From NCBI GenBank assembly GCA_030848925.1, contig JANFFA010000003.1:124001-188000 (forward strand): a stretch of 64,000 nt of DNA. Direction: 5' to 3'. Below are positions 17,154-26,342 of this stretch, piece after piece. Each line of letters opens with the position of its first letter. Within the stretch, counting starts at the first letter, position 1. The notes beneath the pieces are model-generated. The model made no database searches. It had not been told where the DNA came from and worked only from the letters and a program-made list of their open reading frames with translations. Origin of the DNA: Rhodalgimonas zhirmunskyi. GTDB lineage: Bacteria > Pseudomonadota > Alphaproteobacteria > Rhodobacterales > Rhodobacteraceae. A program made the translations under genes and the position numbers.

Positions 17154-19121
17154 ATGTCGCACTCGCAGAAAGACCGCCCCTGGCTCATCCGTACCTATGC
17201 CGGGCATTCCACAGCCGAAGCCTCAAACGCGCTTTACCGCTCGAACCTGACCAAGGGGCAAACCGGCCTCTCCGTCGCCTTCGACCTGCCCACCCAGACG
17301 GGGTATGACAGCGATCATCTGCTTTCGCGGGGCGAGGTTGGCAAGGTCGGCGTGCCCATCTGCCATCTGGGCGACATGCGGACGCTCTTCAACGAGATCC
17401 CACTCGAACAAATGAACACCTCGATGACGATCAACGCGACAGCGCCTTGGCTTCTGGCGCTCTATATCGCGGTGGCCGAGGAACAGGGCGCGGATGTTTC
17501 CAAACTTCAGGGCACAGTGCAAAACGACCTGATCAAGGAATACCTCAGCCGCGGCACTTATGTCTGCCCGCCCAAACCATCGCTCAAGATGATCGGGGAC
17601 GTGGCCGAATACTGCTATACCAACGTGCCGAAATGGAACCCGATGAACGTGTGTTCCTATCACCTGCAAGAGGCCGGCGCGACGCCTGAACAGGAGCTGG
17701 CCTTCGCACTGGCCACCGCCATCGCCGTTCTGGATGAGTTGAAGCCCCGCGTCCCGGCCGATGACTTCCCGGCGCTGTGCGGTCGTATTTCCTTCTTCGT
17801 CAACGCGGGCATCCGTTTCGTGACCGAGATGTGCAAGATGCGCGCCTTTGTCGATCTGTGGGACGAAATCCTGCAAGAGCGCTACGGCGTCGAGAACCCC
17901 AAGTTCCGCCGTTTCCGTTATGGCGTGCAGGTCAATTCGCTTGGCCTGACCGAACAGCAGCCCGAAAACAACGTCTATCGCATCTTGATTGAGATGCTGG
18001 CCGTGACCCTGTCGAAGAAGGCCCGCGCCCGCGCCGTGCAGCTTCCTGCCTGGAACGAGGCGCTTGGCCTGCCCCGCCCTTGGGATCAGCAATGGTCGAT
18101 GCGGATGCAGCAGATCATGGCATTTGAAACCGATCTGCTTGAATACGATGACCTTTTCGACGGCAACCCGGCGGTCGACGCCAAGGTTGAGGCGTTGAAG
18201 GAAGGTGCCCGGCACGAACTTGCCAATCTTGACGGGATGGGCGGCGCCGTGGCGTCGATCGAGTATATGAAATCGCGGCTTGTGGATGCCAACGCCGAAC
18301 GGTTGGGCCGGATCGAAGCGGGCGAAACCGTGGTTGTCGGCGTCAACAAGTGGACCGAAACCGAGCCTTCGCCCCTGATGACCGAGGATGGCGGCATCAT
18401 GACCGTCGACCCGGCCGTCGAGGCGGAACAGATCACGCGCCTCGAAGCCTGGCGCGCCGAGCGTGACGAAGGAGCGGTGCAACTGGCACTGGGCGCGATG
18501 CGCGATGCCGCAAAAGCGGGCGAAAACGTCATGCCCGCGTCGATCAAGGCCGCCAAGGCGGGCGCGACCACCGGCGAGTGGGCGCAGGTGATGCGCAATG
18601 TTTTCGGGGAGTATCGTGGCCCGACAGGGGTTTCCGCCTCGCCTTCGAACAAGACCGAGGGTCTGGACGATATCCGCGACGCGGTGAACGCGGTCAGCGA
18701 CAAGTTGGGCCGTCGCCTGAAATTCGTGATCGGCAAGCCGGGCCTTGATGGTCATTCCAACGGCGCCGAACAAATCGCCTTCCGCGCCCGCGATTGCGGC
18801 ATGGATATCGAATACGAAGGTATTCGCCTGACCCCCGAAGAGATCGTGAAAGCGGCGCAGGAACAGGACGCGCATGTCGTAGGCCTTTCGATTCTCAGCG
18901 GCTCTCACATGCCGCTGGTGGAAGACCTGATGGAGCGGATGCGCGCGGCGGGGCTTGGCCATGTTCCCGTGATCGTCGGCGGGATCATCCCCGACGAGGA
19001 TGCCAAGCGGCTGCTCGCCTCGGGCGTGGCGAGGGTCTATACGCCCAAGGATTTCGAGCTTAACACCATCATGATGGACATCGTCGCATTGGCCGATCCC
19101 AAGGTCGAAGCCGCCGAGTAA
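17154..19121 (+). CDS. ecm: Ethylmalonyl-CoA mutase (B12-dependent)
   Basis: This 655-residue single-chain acyl-CoA mutase converts (2R)-ethylmalonyl-CoA to methylsuccinyl-CoA in the ethylmalonyl-CoA pathway. The N-terminal TIM-barrel substrate domain begins RPWLIRTYAGHSTAEASNALYR. The C-terminal cobalamin domain has the DxHxxG motif as Asp532, His534 and Gly537. The length and the divergent ccr neighbour favour ethylmalonyl- over methylmalonyl-CoA mutase, which is longer and is normally found with meaB or scpB. The gene is also called meaA in some genomes. Confidence 0.92.
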   Translation: MSHSQKDRPWLIRTYAGHSTAEASNALYRSNLTKGQTGLSVAFDLPTQTGYDSDHLLSRGEVGKVGVPICHLGDMRTLFNEIPLEQMNTSMTINATAPWLLALYIAVAEEQGADVSKLQGTVQNDLIKEYLSRGTYVCPPKPSLKMIGDVAEYCYTNVPKWNPMNVCSYHLQEAGATPEQELAFALATAIAVLDELKPRVPADDFPALCGRISFFVNAGIRFVTEMCKMRAFVDLWDEILQERYGVENPKFRRFRYGVQVNSLGLTEQQPENNVYRILIEMLAVTLSKKARARAVQLPAWNEALGLPRPWDQQWSMRMQQIMAFETDLLEYDDLFDGNPAVDAKVEALKEGARHELANLDGMGGAVASIEYMKSRLVDANAERLGRIEAGETVVVGVNKWTETEPSPLMTEDGGIMTVDPAVEAEQITRLEAWRAERDEGAVQLALGAMRDAAKAGENVMPASIKAAKAGATTGEWAQVMRNVFGEYRGPTGVSASPSNKTEGLDDIRDAVNAVSDKLGRRLKFVIGKPGLDGHSNGAEQIAFRARDCGMDIEYEGIRLTPEEIVKAAQEQDAHVVGLSILSGSHMPLVEDLMERMRAAGLGHVPVIVGGIIPDEDAKRLLASGVARVYTPKDFELNTIMMDIVALADPKVEAAE

Positions 19122-19155
19122 CGGCGCGCGACAACCCCTCTGGCCTTTGCCGTGG

Positions 19156-19191
19156 AAATGGCGCTAGGGTTCGCCCCGAGCGCCATTTTTT
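19156..19191 (+). terminator. Rho-independent terminator of ecm
   Basis: AAATGGCGCT (19156-19165) pairs perfectly with AGCGCCATTT (19179-19188) around a 13-base loop, and the T-run continues to 19191. It lies 35 bases after the ecm stop. Confidence 0.87.
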
Positions 19192-19205
19192 CGTGAGAAA
19201 TCCCC

Positions 19206-19664
19206 ATGCCAGATGCCCAGACCAATGCTGTCACTATTCGCCCGATAAAGCCTGACGACTACGACGATTGGCGCAGGCTCTGGACCGGCTATCTTGAGTT
19301 TTACGAAAGCTCTGTGAGTGACGATGTCTACCAGACCACTTTCGCGCGGCTTTGCGATGCAGAGAACACGGCACAACAAGGACTGTTGGCACTCGTGAAC
19401 GGCGCGCCCGTGGGCCTTGTTCACTACATCTTTCATCCGCACAACTGGCGCGTGGAAAACGTGTGCTATTTGCAGGACTTATACGCCGATCCATCGGCAC
19501 GGGGGAATGGCGTGGGCCGGGCCCTGATCGAGGCGGTCTATGCCAAGGCGGATGAGGCGGGCTGCCCATCGGTCTATTGGATGACGCAGGATTTCAACGA
19601 AACCGCGCGTCACCTTTATGACCGGATCGGACAACTCACACCCTTTATCAAGTACCAACGCTGA
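19206..19664 (+). CDS. GNAT-family N-acetyltransferase
   Basis: This is a 152-residue single-domain GNAT protein. The central strand and loop VCYLQDLYADPSARGNGVGRALIEAVY contains the acetyl-CoA binding RGNGVG, and the C-terminal half has VYWMTQDFNETARHLYDRIG. The substrate is unknown; similar stand-alone GNATs acetylate small amines or amino acids. It begins right after the ecm terminator, and deoD starts ten bases after its stop, so it may be the first gene of the deoD operon. Confidence 0.85.
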   Translation: MPDAQTNAVTIRPIKPDDYDDWRRLWTGYLEFYESSVSDDVYQTTFARLCDAENTAQQGLLALVNGAPVGLVHYIFHPHNWRVENVCYLQDLYADPSARGNGVGRALIEAVYAKADEAGCPSVYWMTQDFNETARHLYDRIGQLTPFIKYQR

Positions 19665-19673
19665 GGCGAACGC

Positions 19674-20393
19674 ATGACCATCCATATCGGGGCCAAAACG
19701 GGCGAGATCGCCGAAACAGTGCTGATGCCGGGCGATCCGCTGCGGGCGAAATGGGCTGCTGAGACGTTTCTGAAAGACGTGAAATGTGTCAATGAAACCC
19801 GGGGGATGCTTGGGTTTACCGGCACTTGGAAGGGCCACCGCGTTAGTATTCAGGGCTCCGGCATGGGCATGCCCAGCCTGTCGATCTATGCCAACGAGCT
19901 GATCCGCGATTACGGCGCCAAGACCCTGATCCGGATCGGGTCCTGTGGCGCGATGCAGGAAAGCGTGGGCATTCGCGATGTGATCGTCGCGATGACGGCG
20001 AGCAGCATGTCCACCCCGTCGCGCGGGTTCTTTCGCGAGTTGCAATTCGCGCCTTGCGCCGATTTTGGCCTGTTGGAAGGCGCGGTCGCGGCGGCGCGGG
20101 CGAAGGGCGTGAACACCCATGTCGGCGGGATCTATTCGGCGGATGTATTTTACGACGAACGCCCCGACCTGAACGAACAGATGACGCGGCACGGTGTCCT
20201 TGCCGTCGAAATGGAGGCGGCAGAACTTTACACCGTCGCGGCGCGGTTCGGCGCGCGGGCATTGGCGGTGTTGACGGTGTCGGACCACCTGTTGACGCAC
20301 GAGGCCCTTCCCGCGGATCAACGCGAGCGCAGCTTTGGCGAGATGGTGGAGATCGCTCTGGAAGCCGCATTTGGGGATCAGGCGCATGACTAG
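19674..20393 (+). CDS. deoD: Purine-nucleoside phosphorylase DeoD
   Basis: This 239-residue hexameric-type PNP cleaves purine (deoxy)nucleosides with phosphate to base and (deoxy)ribose 1-phosphate. The family pattern is complete: N-terminal [18 protein letters not shown], phosphate-binding [10 protein letters not shown], and [23 protein letters not shown] for the ribose site. It may act on nucleosides brought in by the BMP-type importer at 6.4-11.1 kb, although the two loci are not adjacent. The next gene starts inside its last codons. Confidence 0.95.
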   Translation: MTIHIGAKTGEIAETVLMPGDPLRAKWAAETFLKDVKCVNETRGMLGFTGTWKGHRVSIQGSGMGMPSLSIYANELIRDYGAKTLIRIGSCGAMQESVGIRDVIVAMTASSMSTPSRGFFRELQFAPCADFGLLEGAVAAARAKGVNTHVGGIYSADVFYDERPDLNEQMTRHGVLAVEMEAAELYTVAARFGARALAVLTVSDHLLTHEALPADQRERSFGEMVEIALEAAFGDQAHD

Positions 20394-21711
20394 CCTTTCG
20401 AAACGCGATTGGGTGCCCGAAGGGGCCGAAACCCGGGTTCAGGACATCGCCGCGCAGGTTTCAGCGCTAGACTCCGAGGCGATTGCGACGCGGATCGAGG
20501 ATCTGGCCCGCGACAATCGCAATATTCACGAAAAGCGTTGCTTTAACCTTAATCCTGCGACCAACGTGATGAGTCCGCGCGCGGAAGCCTTGCTTTCCAG
20601 CGGGTTGGGCACGCGGCCTTCGCTGGGCTATCCCGGTGACAAGTACGAGATGGGCTTGCAGGCGATCGAGGAAATAGAGGTCATCTGCGCCGAATTGGCG
20701 GCCGAAGTTTTCAACGCGAAATATGCGGAAATCCGGGTGCCGTCGGGGGCGATTGCCAATCTTTACGGCTTCATGGCGCTGACCAAACCGGGCGATCAAA
20801 TCATTGTTCCGCCAGCGAAAATCGGCGGTCATGTGACGCATCATATCGGTGGATGCGCGGGGCTTTACGGGCTGGAAATTCACGAGGCGCCGGTGGATGC
20901 GGATGGCTATTCCGTCGATCTGGAGGGGCTGAGGGATTTGGCAGCGAAAGTAAAGCCGCGTGTGATCACGATTGGCGGGTCGCTGAACCTGTTTGAGCAT
21001 CCGGTGCGTGAAATCCGGAAAATCGCCGATGAAACAGGGGCTTATGTCCTGTTCGACGCGGCGCATCAGTGCGGGATCATTGCCGGTCAGGCATGGGAAA
21101 ACCCGCTGGCCGAAGGAGCGCATCTGATGACAATGAGCACCTACAAAAGCCTTGGCGGGCCGCCTTCGGGCCTGATCGTCACCAACGAGGCCGAGATTGC
21201 CAAGCGATTGGATTCAATCGCTTTTCCCGGCATGACGGCGAACTTCGATGCAGCGAAATCGGCGGCGTTGGCGATGGCCCTGCTGGATTGGAAGGATCAC
21301 GGAAAAGCCTATGCGCGCGCCATGATCGAGACCGCACAGGCGCTTGCCAAAGCCTTGAAATCAGAGGGTATTCCCCTGTTCGAGGGCAAGGGCGGCGCGA
21401 CCCATAGCCATCAGTTCGCGGTCTTGGCCGAAGGGTTCGGCGGCGGGCAGACGGCGTCGAAAACCTTGGAAAAAGCGGGATTTCTTGCCTGCGGCATTGG
21501 CCTTCCGGTTGCGAAATTGTCACATGATCTCAACGGCTTGCGGATTGGCACGCCGGAGCTGGTGCGCTGGGGCATGACGGTCGATGATATGCCCGAACTT
21601 GGCCGGCGCATTGCCGAGGCGTTGAGGGCGAATGACCCGGCGGCGCTGGCGGACGAGACGGCCAGATATCGCGGGTTGTTCGATCGTATCCACTACGTCC
21701 ATCAGGGTTAA
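20386..21711 (+). CDS. SHMT-like PLP-dependent enzyme (glyA paralogue)
   Basis: This 441-residue fold-type I PLP enzyme resembles serine hydroxymethyltransferase, with [34 protein letters not shown] near the N-terminus and probable PLP Lys254 in the motif [12 protein letters not shown]. True SHMT has a TTHKTLRGPRGG-type motif at this place, so the substrate probably differs; aldolase, 2-methylserine or threonine-type chemistry are options. It overlaps deoD by eight bases (ATGACTAG), implying co-translation. It is convergent with the DUF1989 gene. The specific reaction is not known. Confidence 0.8.
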   Translation: MTSLSKRDWVPEGAETRVQDIAAQVSALDSEAIATRIEDLARDNRNIHEKRCFNLNPATNVMSPRAEALLSSGLGTRPSLGYPGDKYEMGLQAIEEIEVICAELAAEVFNAKYAEIRVPSGAIANLYGFMALTKPGDQIIVPPAKIGGHVTHHIGGCAGLYGLEIHEAPVDADGYSVDLEGLRDLAAKVKPRVITIGGSLNLFEHPVREIRKIADETGAYVLFDAAHQCGIIAGQAWENPLAEGAHLMTMSTYKSLGGPPSGLIVTNEAEIAKRLDSIAFPGMTANFDAAKSAALAMALLDWKDHGKAYARAMIETAQALAKALKSEGIPLFEGKGGATHSHQFAVLAEGFGGGQTASKTLEKAGFLACGIGLPVAKLSHDLNGLRIGTPELVRWGMTVDDMPELGRRIAEALRANDPAALADETARYRGLFDRIHYVHQG

Positions 21712-21808
21712 CGGCGCCGGGCGGCGAAAAACGGGTGTCTGCTTTCCGTCTGCCGCCCGGCTGCGATCTGTCGGGCGTTTGCCGCCGCTTTGGTCGCGGC
21801 GGATTTCG

Positions 21809-22660
21809 TTAACCCGGCGCGCGGCCGTGGGTGCGATCGTATCCGTTCACCGGCGGTGAGCTCCATCCGTCGAGCGCACCCTCTTGCGGTGCGAAGACCT
21901 CGACCAGCAGCGGGTGGCATTGAGCGGTGTCCGAGGAATGCTCGGACGAGCAATCGCCACCCGGACAGGCGGAGAGCGCGCCGAGAAGATCGATCTCGGC
22001 AAAAAACTCAAGATAGTCATCAGGGCGCACGGGTGAAGCCTTCATGAAGTATTGCCCGGTGTCGCGGGTGAAGCCGGTGCACATAAAGACGTTGAGCACG
22101 TCATGCACATGCGCTTCGGCCGCGTGCAGGGACAGCCCGGTCGCATCCGCCAGCGCGCGGGTCAGGTTGGAATGGCAGCAGTGGTGATACTGCGTGCCCG
22201 AAAGCAGGTTGCCAGTGTAGGGATCGCAGCGGGTGCCGATCACGTCATGGACCGAGCCGCCGAATTCGTCGATGCCATACCAGCCAAGGGTATCTTCGGT
22301 GATCGTGGCCATCGGGCGCAGTGTCGGGAAAGAAGACCACATCCGCTCACCGGTGGTGAGGTGGGTACCGTGCAGCGCGCGCGATTTGCCGGAATAGAAC
22401 CGCTCGGACAGGTCGTTTGCATTCCAGAGGTTCAGATCGCCTACCTGCGGACCTTGCGGCGCCGAGATGCGAAAGAAGTGACCCGCCGGGACATGAAAGG
22501 GTGCGGCGTCGCGCGCGGGGACGAGGATTACGCTTGTCTTGGTCGCGGTGGCGCGGGCACGGGCATAAAGCGCGAGGTCGGGCTTTGGCAGGGTCTCGTT
22601 CGGGTAGCAAATGACGGGCGGGATGGCGCGGCGTTGAGCAGCGTCTGGGGGGACTGGCAT
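21809..22660 (-). CDS. Urea carboxylase-associated family protein (DUF1989)
   Basis: This 283-residue protein has the DUF1989 pattern: HVPAGHFFRISAPQGPQVGDLNLWNANDLSERFYSGK, then TLRPMATITEDTLGW, and the Cys/His-rich HHCCHSNLTRAL segment. Relatives are encoded beside urea carboxylase or amino-acid transporters and probably bind metal; no enzyme activity is firmly assigned. The start at 22660 has GGAG eight bases upstream. No urea carboxylase genes are nearby. Ornithine decarboxylase lies upstream on the same strand, beyond a hairpin-rich gap. Confidence 0.85.
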   Translation of the reverse strand: MPVPPDAAQRRAIPPVICYPNETLPKPDLALYARARATATKTSVILVPARDAAPFHVPAGHFFRISAPQGPQVGDLNLWNANDLSERFYSGKSRALHGTHLTTGERMWSSFPTLRPMATITEDTLGWYGIDEFGGSVHDVIGTRCDPYTGNLLSGTQYHHCCHSNLTRALADATGLSLHAAEAHVHDVLNVFMCTGFTRDTGQYFMKASPVRPDDYLEFFAEIDLLGALSACPGGDCSSEHSSDTAQCHPLLVEVFAPQEGALDGWSSPPVNGYDRTHGRAPG

Positions 22661-22717
22661 CGGGCATCTCCTGCTTTTGGGCAGCTTCACCCGAGCGCGT
22701 CCAAGAGGCAAGCGGGG

Positions 22718-22872
22718 CTGTTTTCCTGCGAGGAAAACAGGACGGAAAATTGCGAATTTTCCAGAGGCGTGGGATGAACGGCAGATGTCCTATTGAATGT
22801 TGTTCTTCGGGAGAGGTGCGCGGGATACGAATTCCTCGTAGGAATTCGGGACGGAATTCGCGTCGAATTCCG
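22718..22872. repeat. Four tandem perfect hairpins in two similar units
   Basis: Four perfect inverted repeats with 3-base loops lie between the ornithine decarboxylase stop and the DUF1989 gene: 22718-22740 (10-bp arms CTGTTTTCCT), 22744-22762 (8-bp arms GGAAAATT), 22828-22848 (9-bp arms CGAATTCCT) and 22852-22872 (9-bp arms CGGAATTCG). Hairpins 1+2 and 3+4 form two units with the same plan: a stem ending CCT-loop-AGG, the linker GGAC, then a stem beginning GG. Arm bases differ between the units but pairing is kept. Confidence 0.8.
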
Positions 22873-22883
22873 CCCCGCCCGTT

Positions 22884-24056
22884 TTAGAGAACCACCACGT
22901 CAAGCGGTGGGAAGCCGTTGAAGCCGACCGACGCATAGGACGAGGTATAGGCACCGCAGTTGCGGATGATCAGCTTGTCGCCCGATTTGAGGCCCAGCGG
23001 CAGATCGACCATGCGCTTTTCATACAGCACATCGGCGCTGTCGCAGGACGGACCGGCCAAGATGCAGGGGCCGAACCGCTCGTGATCGCGCGCGGTGAGG
23101 AACTGGTAGCGGATCGCCTCTTCCATGGTTTCGGCCAACCCCGAGAATTTGCCGATGTCGAGGTAGACCCAGCGATGCAGGTCATCGTGGGATTTCTTCG
23201 ACACCAGAAGCACCTCGGCCGCGATGGCGCCCGCTTCGGCCACAAGGCCGCGGCCCGGCTCGGCCATCACGTGGGGCACATCGCCGAAGTAGAGCGTGAC
23301 CAGGTCGATGACGCTGGCGGCATAGGGCGTGGGCGCTTCGATCACGTCGCCGTAGAAGGCCGGGAAGCCGCCGCCGATGTTGAGCAGCGAGAGATCATGG
23401 CCAGCGGCGCGGGCGGCGTGCCAAGTGGTGGCCACTTGGGCGAGGATGGGTGACCACATTTCGGCGCGCCGTGTTTGCGAGCCGACGTGGAAGCTGAGGC
23501 CGACCGGGGTCAGGCCAAGCGCCACGGCGCGATCCATCAGCGGGATAGCTTCATGTGCGGCGCAGCCGAACTTGCGGGTGAGCGGCCAGTCGGCCTCGGA
23601 CGCTTCGACAATCAGGCGGATGTAGACGCGCGCGCCGGGGGCGTGCTCTGCGATCTTCTCGAGCTCTTCTTCGGCATCGGCGGCGAACAGCGTCACACCA
23701 GCGTGGTGGGCGAAGGCGATGTCACCGACTTTTTTCACGGTGTTGCCGAAGGATACGAGATCGGGGTCAGCACCTTGGGAGAGGCAGAGTTCGATTTCGG
23801 CGCGCGAGGCGGCATCGAAGCCCGAGCCGAGGTTGACCAGCGTCTCGACGATCTGCGGCGCGGGGTTGGCTTTCACGGCGTAGTGGATGTGCGCCTGTCC
23901 CAGACCGGCCTTGAGCGCGCGGTACTGACGGGCGACGGCCTGCGTATCGAGCACGAGGGTCGGACGATCGAAATCGTGATCGCGGATGAAGGATTCCACA
24001 CGGGAAGGGGCAAGGGCGCGCGCGCCGATGGCGCGTTCGGTGACATGAGCGTTCAT
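22884..24056 (-). CDS. Ornithine/lysine decarboxylase (fold-type III PLP)
   Basis: This 390-residue alanine-racemase-fold decarboxylase probably converts ornithine to putrescine, a first step to polyamines. PLP Lys62 is in HYAVKANPAP. The PLP phosphate loop (LNIGGGFP), EPGRGLVAEAG and the catalytic PSCDSADVLY segment are intact. The start at 24056 was chosen because TTGGAG lies six bases upstream; a longer frame to 24185 has no such site. About 150 bases of leader separate it from an upstream terminator, room for a promoter and possibly a regulatory leader. Some homologues also use lysine. Confidence 0.9.
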   Translation of the reverse strand: MNAHVTERAIGARALAPSRVESFIRDHDFDRPTLVLDTQAVARQYRALKAGLGQAHIHYAVKANPAPQIVETLVNLGSGFDAASRAEIELCLSQGADPDLVSFGNTVKKVGDIAFAHHAGVTLFAADAEEELEKIAEHAPGARVYIRLIVEASEADWPLTRKFGCAAHEAIPLMDRAVALGLTPVGLSFHVGSQTRRAEMWSPILAQVATTWHAARAAGHDLSLLNIGGGFPAFYGDVIEAPTPYAASVIDLVTLYFGDVPHVMAEPGRGLVAEAGAIAAEVLLVSKKSHDDLHRWVYLDIGKFSGLAETMEEAIRYQFLTARDHERFGPCILAGPSCDSADVLYEKRMVDLPLGLKSGDKLIIRNCGAYTSSYASVGFNGFPPLDVVVL

Positions 24057-24207
24057 GGTCATCTCCAAGAGACCCCGGCATCTTTCAGCCGGACGGGTTG
24101 CAATCAGAGACGTTACCGTCGCTACATGTGTGCCAGTGGGAACAGAGGCGCGTGCGTTGGCGTCTTGAAAACGCATTTGGGGCAAAGTGGCGAGTCGATC
24201 AAGATGG

Positions 24208-24232
24208 AAAATGCGAGGGGTCGCATTTTTTT
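24208..24232 (-). terminator. Terminator hairpin after the 70-residue membrane protein gene
   Basis: AAAATGCGA (24208-24216) and TCGCATTTT (24221-24229) form a perfect 9-bp stem around GGGG. It lies eight bases beyond the stop of the small gene on the minus strand. There the T-run is within the stem; on the plus strand seven T follow. It could therefore act in either direction. Confidence 0.65.
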
Positions 24233-24239
24233 CGCAGGC

Positions 24240-24452
24240 CTACCGCCCGGCGGGGGGCTGGCGCGGATTGAGGCAGAGTGCGGGCGGTTTTCCGGTGTCG
24301 GTGCGCGCCGTCGCGCCACAGGCCATGCATTTGTAAAGCTTGGGTTTTCCGGCTTCGGTCGGCTGCGCGCGCCAGCGACATCCGCGGGTTTTCCTGTTGG
24401 TGAAAATCAGCAACAGTACGAAGACAACGACCAAGCACGCGACGAAAACCAT
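24240..24452 (-). CDS. Small membrane protein with Cys pairs, 70 residues
   Basis: The protein has one N-terminal membrane helix (MVFVACLVVVFVLLLIF), a basic stop-transfer (TNRKTRGCRWR) and a cytoplasmic tail with CMAC and a further Cys, suggesting a small zinc or Cys-based knuckle. Its ATG overlaps the TGA of the flavoprotein gene (TGATG), so translation is coupled. A terminator follows it, which makes it the last gene of a two-gene operon. I know of no function for it. Confidence 0.7.
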   Translation of the reverse strand: MVFVACLVVVFVLLLIFTNRKTRGCRWRAQPTEAGKPKLYKCMACGATARTDTGKPPALCLNPRQPPAGR

Positions 24453-26095
24453 CAGCTTTCGCGGCCCGCCGCGCGGCCCGAGAAGATGCAACCGCCCAAG
24501 AATGTGCCCTCGAGCGCGTTGTAACCGTGATAGCCGCCACCGCCAAAGCCCGCCACCTCGCCCGCCGCGAAGAGGCCATCGAAGGGCGTGCCATCCGGGC
24601 GCTGCACGCGCGAGGACAGGTCGGTATGCAGCCCGCCCAGCGATTTCCGGGTCAGGATGTTGAGCCGCACGGCGATCAGCGGACCGGCCAGCGGATCGAG
24701 AATGCGGTGCGGCTTGGCGGTCCGCACGAGGCGGTCGCCGCGATAGGCGCGCGCGCCGTGGATGGCCGTGATCTGGGCATCCTTGGAGAAGGGGTTGGCG
24801 ATCTGGGCATCGCGGGCCTCGACCTGGGCGCGGATATGCTCGGGGTCGAGCGGCGTGTCGGGGGTGAGGGCGTTCATGCCGGCGATCAACTCGTCAAGCG
24901 ACTGAGCGACGACGAAATCCTCGCCGTTTTCCTTGAAGGCTTCGACGCAGGGATGTGCGCCCTTGGCGAAGGTGCGGGTTTTCAGCACTTCCCACAGTTT
25001 GCCCGAGACGAAATCGGGGTTCTGTTCCGACCCGGAAAGGGCGAATTCCTTTTCGATGATCTTTTGCGTCAGGATGAACCACGAATGATCATGCCCGGTT
25101 TCAAGGATGCGCTTGAGCGTGGCGAGCGTGTCGAAACCGGGCAGGCAGGGGGCCTCCATCCGGTTCCCCAGTGCATCGAACCAGAGCGAGGACGGCCCCG
25201 GCAACACGCGGATGCCGTGGTTGGGCCAGATCGGATCCCAGTTGGCGAGGCCTTCGGTATAGTGCCACATCCGGTCTTCGTTGATGGCCCCTGCCCCGGC
25301 CTGTTTGGCGATCTGGGCCATGCGGCCATCGACGTAATCGGGCACGCCGGCGACCATGCGTTTGGGTGCGGGGCCAAGCCGGTCGGTGGGCCACTGCGCG
25401 CGCACCGCGTCGTGATTGCCGCCGATGCCGCCGGTGGTCAGGATCACGCTTTCGGCCTCGTATTCGAAGCTGCCGGTCACCTCGCGGTTGGTCGATGCGC
25501 CGCGCCGGGTGCTGTCAGGGGCGAGCATATCGCCCGAAACCCCGGTGACGCGGCCATTGGTGAGGGTCAGCCCGGTAACGCGGTGACGGAAGCCGAAGCG
25601 CAGAAGGCCCTTGGCCTCGGCCTCTTGCGCGAGGCGGACATATGGCGCGACAACGCCCTCGCCCGCGCCCCAGGTGATGTGGAAGCGGGGCACGGAGTTG
25701 CCGTGTCCGGCGGCAAGGCTGCCGCCCCGTTCGGCCCAGCCAACGACAGGAAACCAGCGCATGCCGATGGCCTTGAGGTCGGCGCGCATCGGGCCTGCGG
25801 CGTAGTCGAGATAGGCCTCGGCCCATTTGCGGGGGGTTTCATCTTCGGGCCGGTCGAACCCGGCGCTGCCCATCCAGTCGCCGCGCGCGAGCGCGTGACT
25901 GTCGCGGATGCCCATGCGGCGCTGTTCCGGCGTATCGACCATGAACAACCCGCCGAGCGACCAGAATGCCTGCCCGCCCAGCGATTGCGCGCCTTCCTGA
26001 TCGAGGATCAGGACGCGACGGCCACGCTGGACCGCCTCGTGCGCGGCGGCGAGGCCCGCAAGCCCACCGCCGACGATGATGATATCCTGTGACAT
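24452..26095 (-). CDS. FAD-dependent dehydrogenase (fumarate reductase/ketosteroid dehydrogenase type)
   Basis: This 547-residue flavoprotein has an N-terminal dinucleotide fold (DIIIVGGGLAGLAAAHEA) and closes with LFAAGEVAGFGGGGYHGYNALEGTFLGG, the FAD_binding_2 C-terminal signature of fumarate reductase-like and 3-ketosteroid 1-dehydrogenase-like enzymes. No signal peptide or heme motif is seen, so it should be cytoplasmic. The AGGGGAGGGG in front of the ATG is a strong ribosome site. The substrate is not known. It is coupled to the small membrane protein gene, which could anchor it or relay electrons; that is inference. Confidence 0.85.
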   Translation of the reverse strand: MSQDIIIVGGGLAGLAAAHEAVQRGRRVLILDQEGAQSLGGQAFWSLGGLFMVDTPEQRRMGIRDSHALARGDWMGSAGFDRPEDETPRKWAEAYLDYAAGPMRADLKAIGMRWFPVVGWAERGGSLAAGHGNSVPRFHITWGAGEGVVAPYVRLAQEAEAKGLLRFGFRHRVTGLTLTNGRVTGVSGDMLAPDSTRRGASTNREVTGSFEYEAESVILTTGGIGGNHDAVRAQWPTDRLGPAPKRMVAGVPDYVDGRMAQIAKQAGAGAINEDRMWHYTEGLANWDPIWPNHGIRVLPGPSSLWFDALGNRMEAPCLPGFDTLATLKRILETGHDHSWFILTQKIIEKEFALSGSEQNPDFVSGKLWEVLKTRTFAKGAHPCVEAFKENGEDFVVAQSLDELIAGMNALTPDTPLDPEHIRAQVEARDAQIANPFSKDAQITAIHGARAYRGDRLVRTAKPHRILDPLAGPLIAVRLNILTRKSLGGLHTDLSSRVQRPDGTPFDGLFAAGEVAGFGGGGYHGYNALEGTFLGGCIFSGRAAGRES

Positions 26096-26195
26096 GCCGC
26101 CCCTCCCCTGTTCCTGCTCAGGCTAGGGGGCGAGACGGGGCGATGTCCAGCCATGCGTTACGTCAGGCTGTTTTCAGGTTGAGATCCGGTTGAGA

Positions 26196-26342
26196 TCAGG
26201 CCGCGAGCGGCATGTCGTCATACCCGCCCAAGGGCGGTTCCGGCGTTTTTTCTGCTGGGGTGTAATAGGCGTAGAGTTGATCAAGCGCCTCGAGTGCGGC
26301 TTGTTTTTCCTGTTCGCTCAGTGCTTTGGCGTTGCGCGTCAT
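26196..26342 (-). CDS. Small 48-residue helical protein
   Basis: The frame translates to MTRNAKALSEQEKQAALEAL followed by DQLYAYYTPAEKTPEPPL and a Gly-Tyr-Asp tail. AAGGAAC lies in front of the ATG. Amino-acid use (amphipathic helix, then a Pro-rich acidic tail) and a clean ribosome site argue for a real gene. Upstream (26453-26463) is CTGCAATGCAG, a symmetric element. The function is unknown. Confidence 0.68.
   Translation of the reverse strand: MTRNAKALSEQEKQAALEALDQLYAYYTPAEKTPEPPLGGYDDMPLAA

Noticed and set aside
24527-26092. A 521-codon open frame antisense to the flavoprotein gene
   Set aside because: It is a mirror of a clear FAD enzyme; the translation is low-quality, with no recognisable domain.
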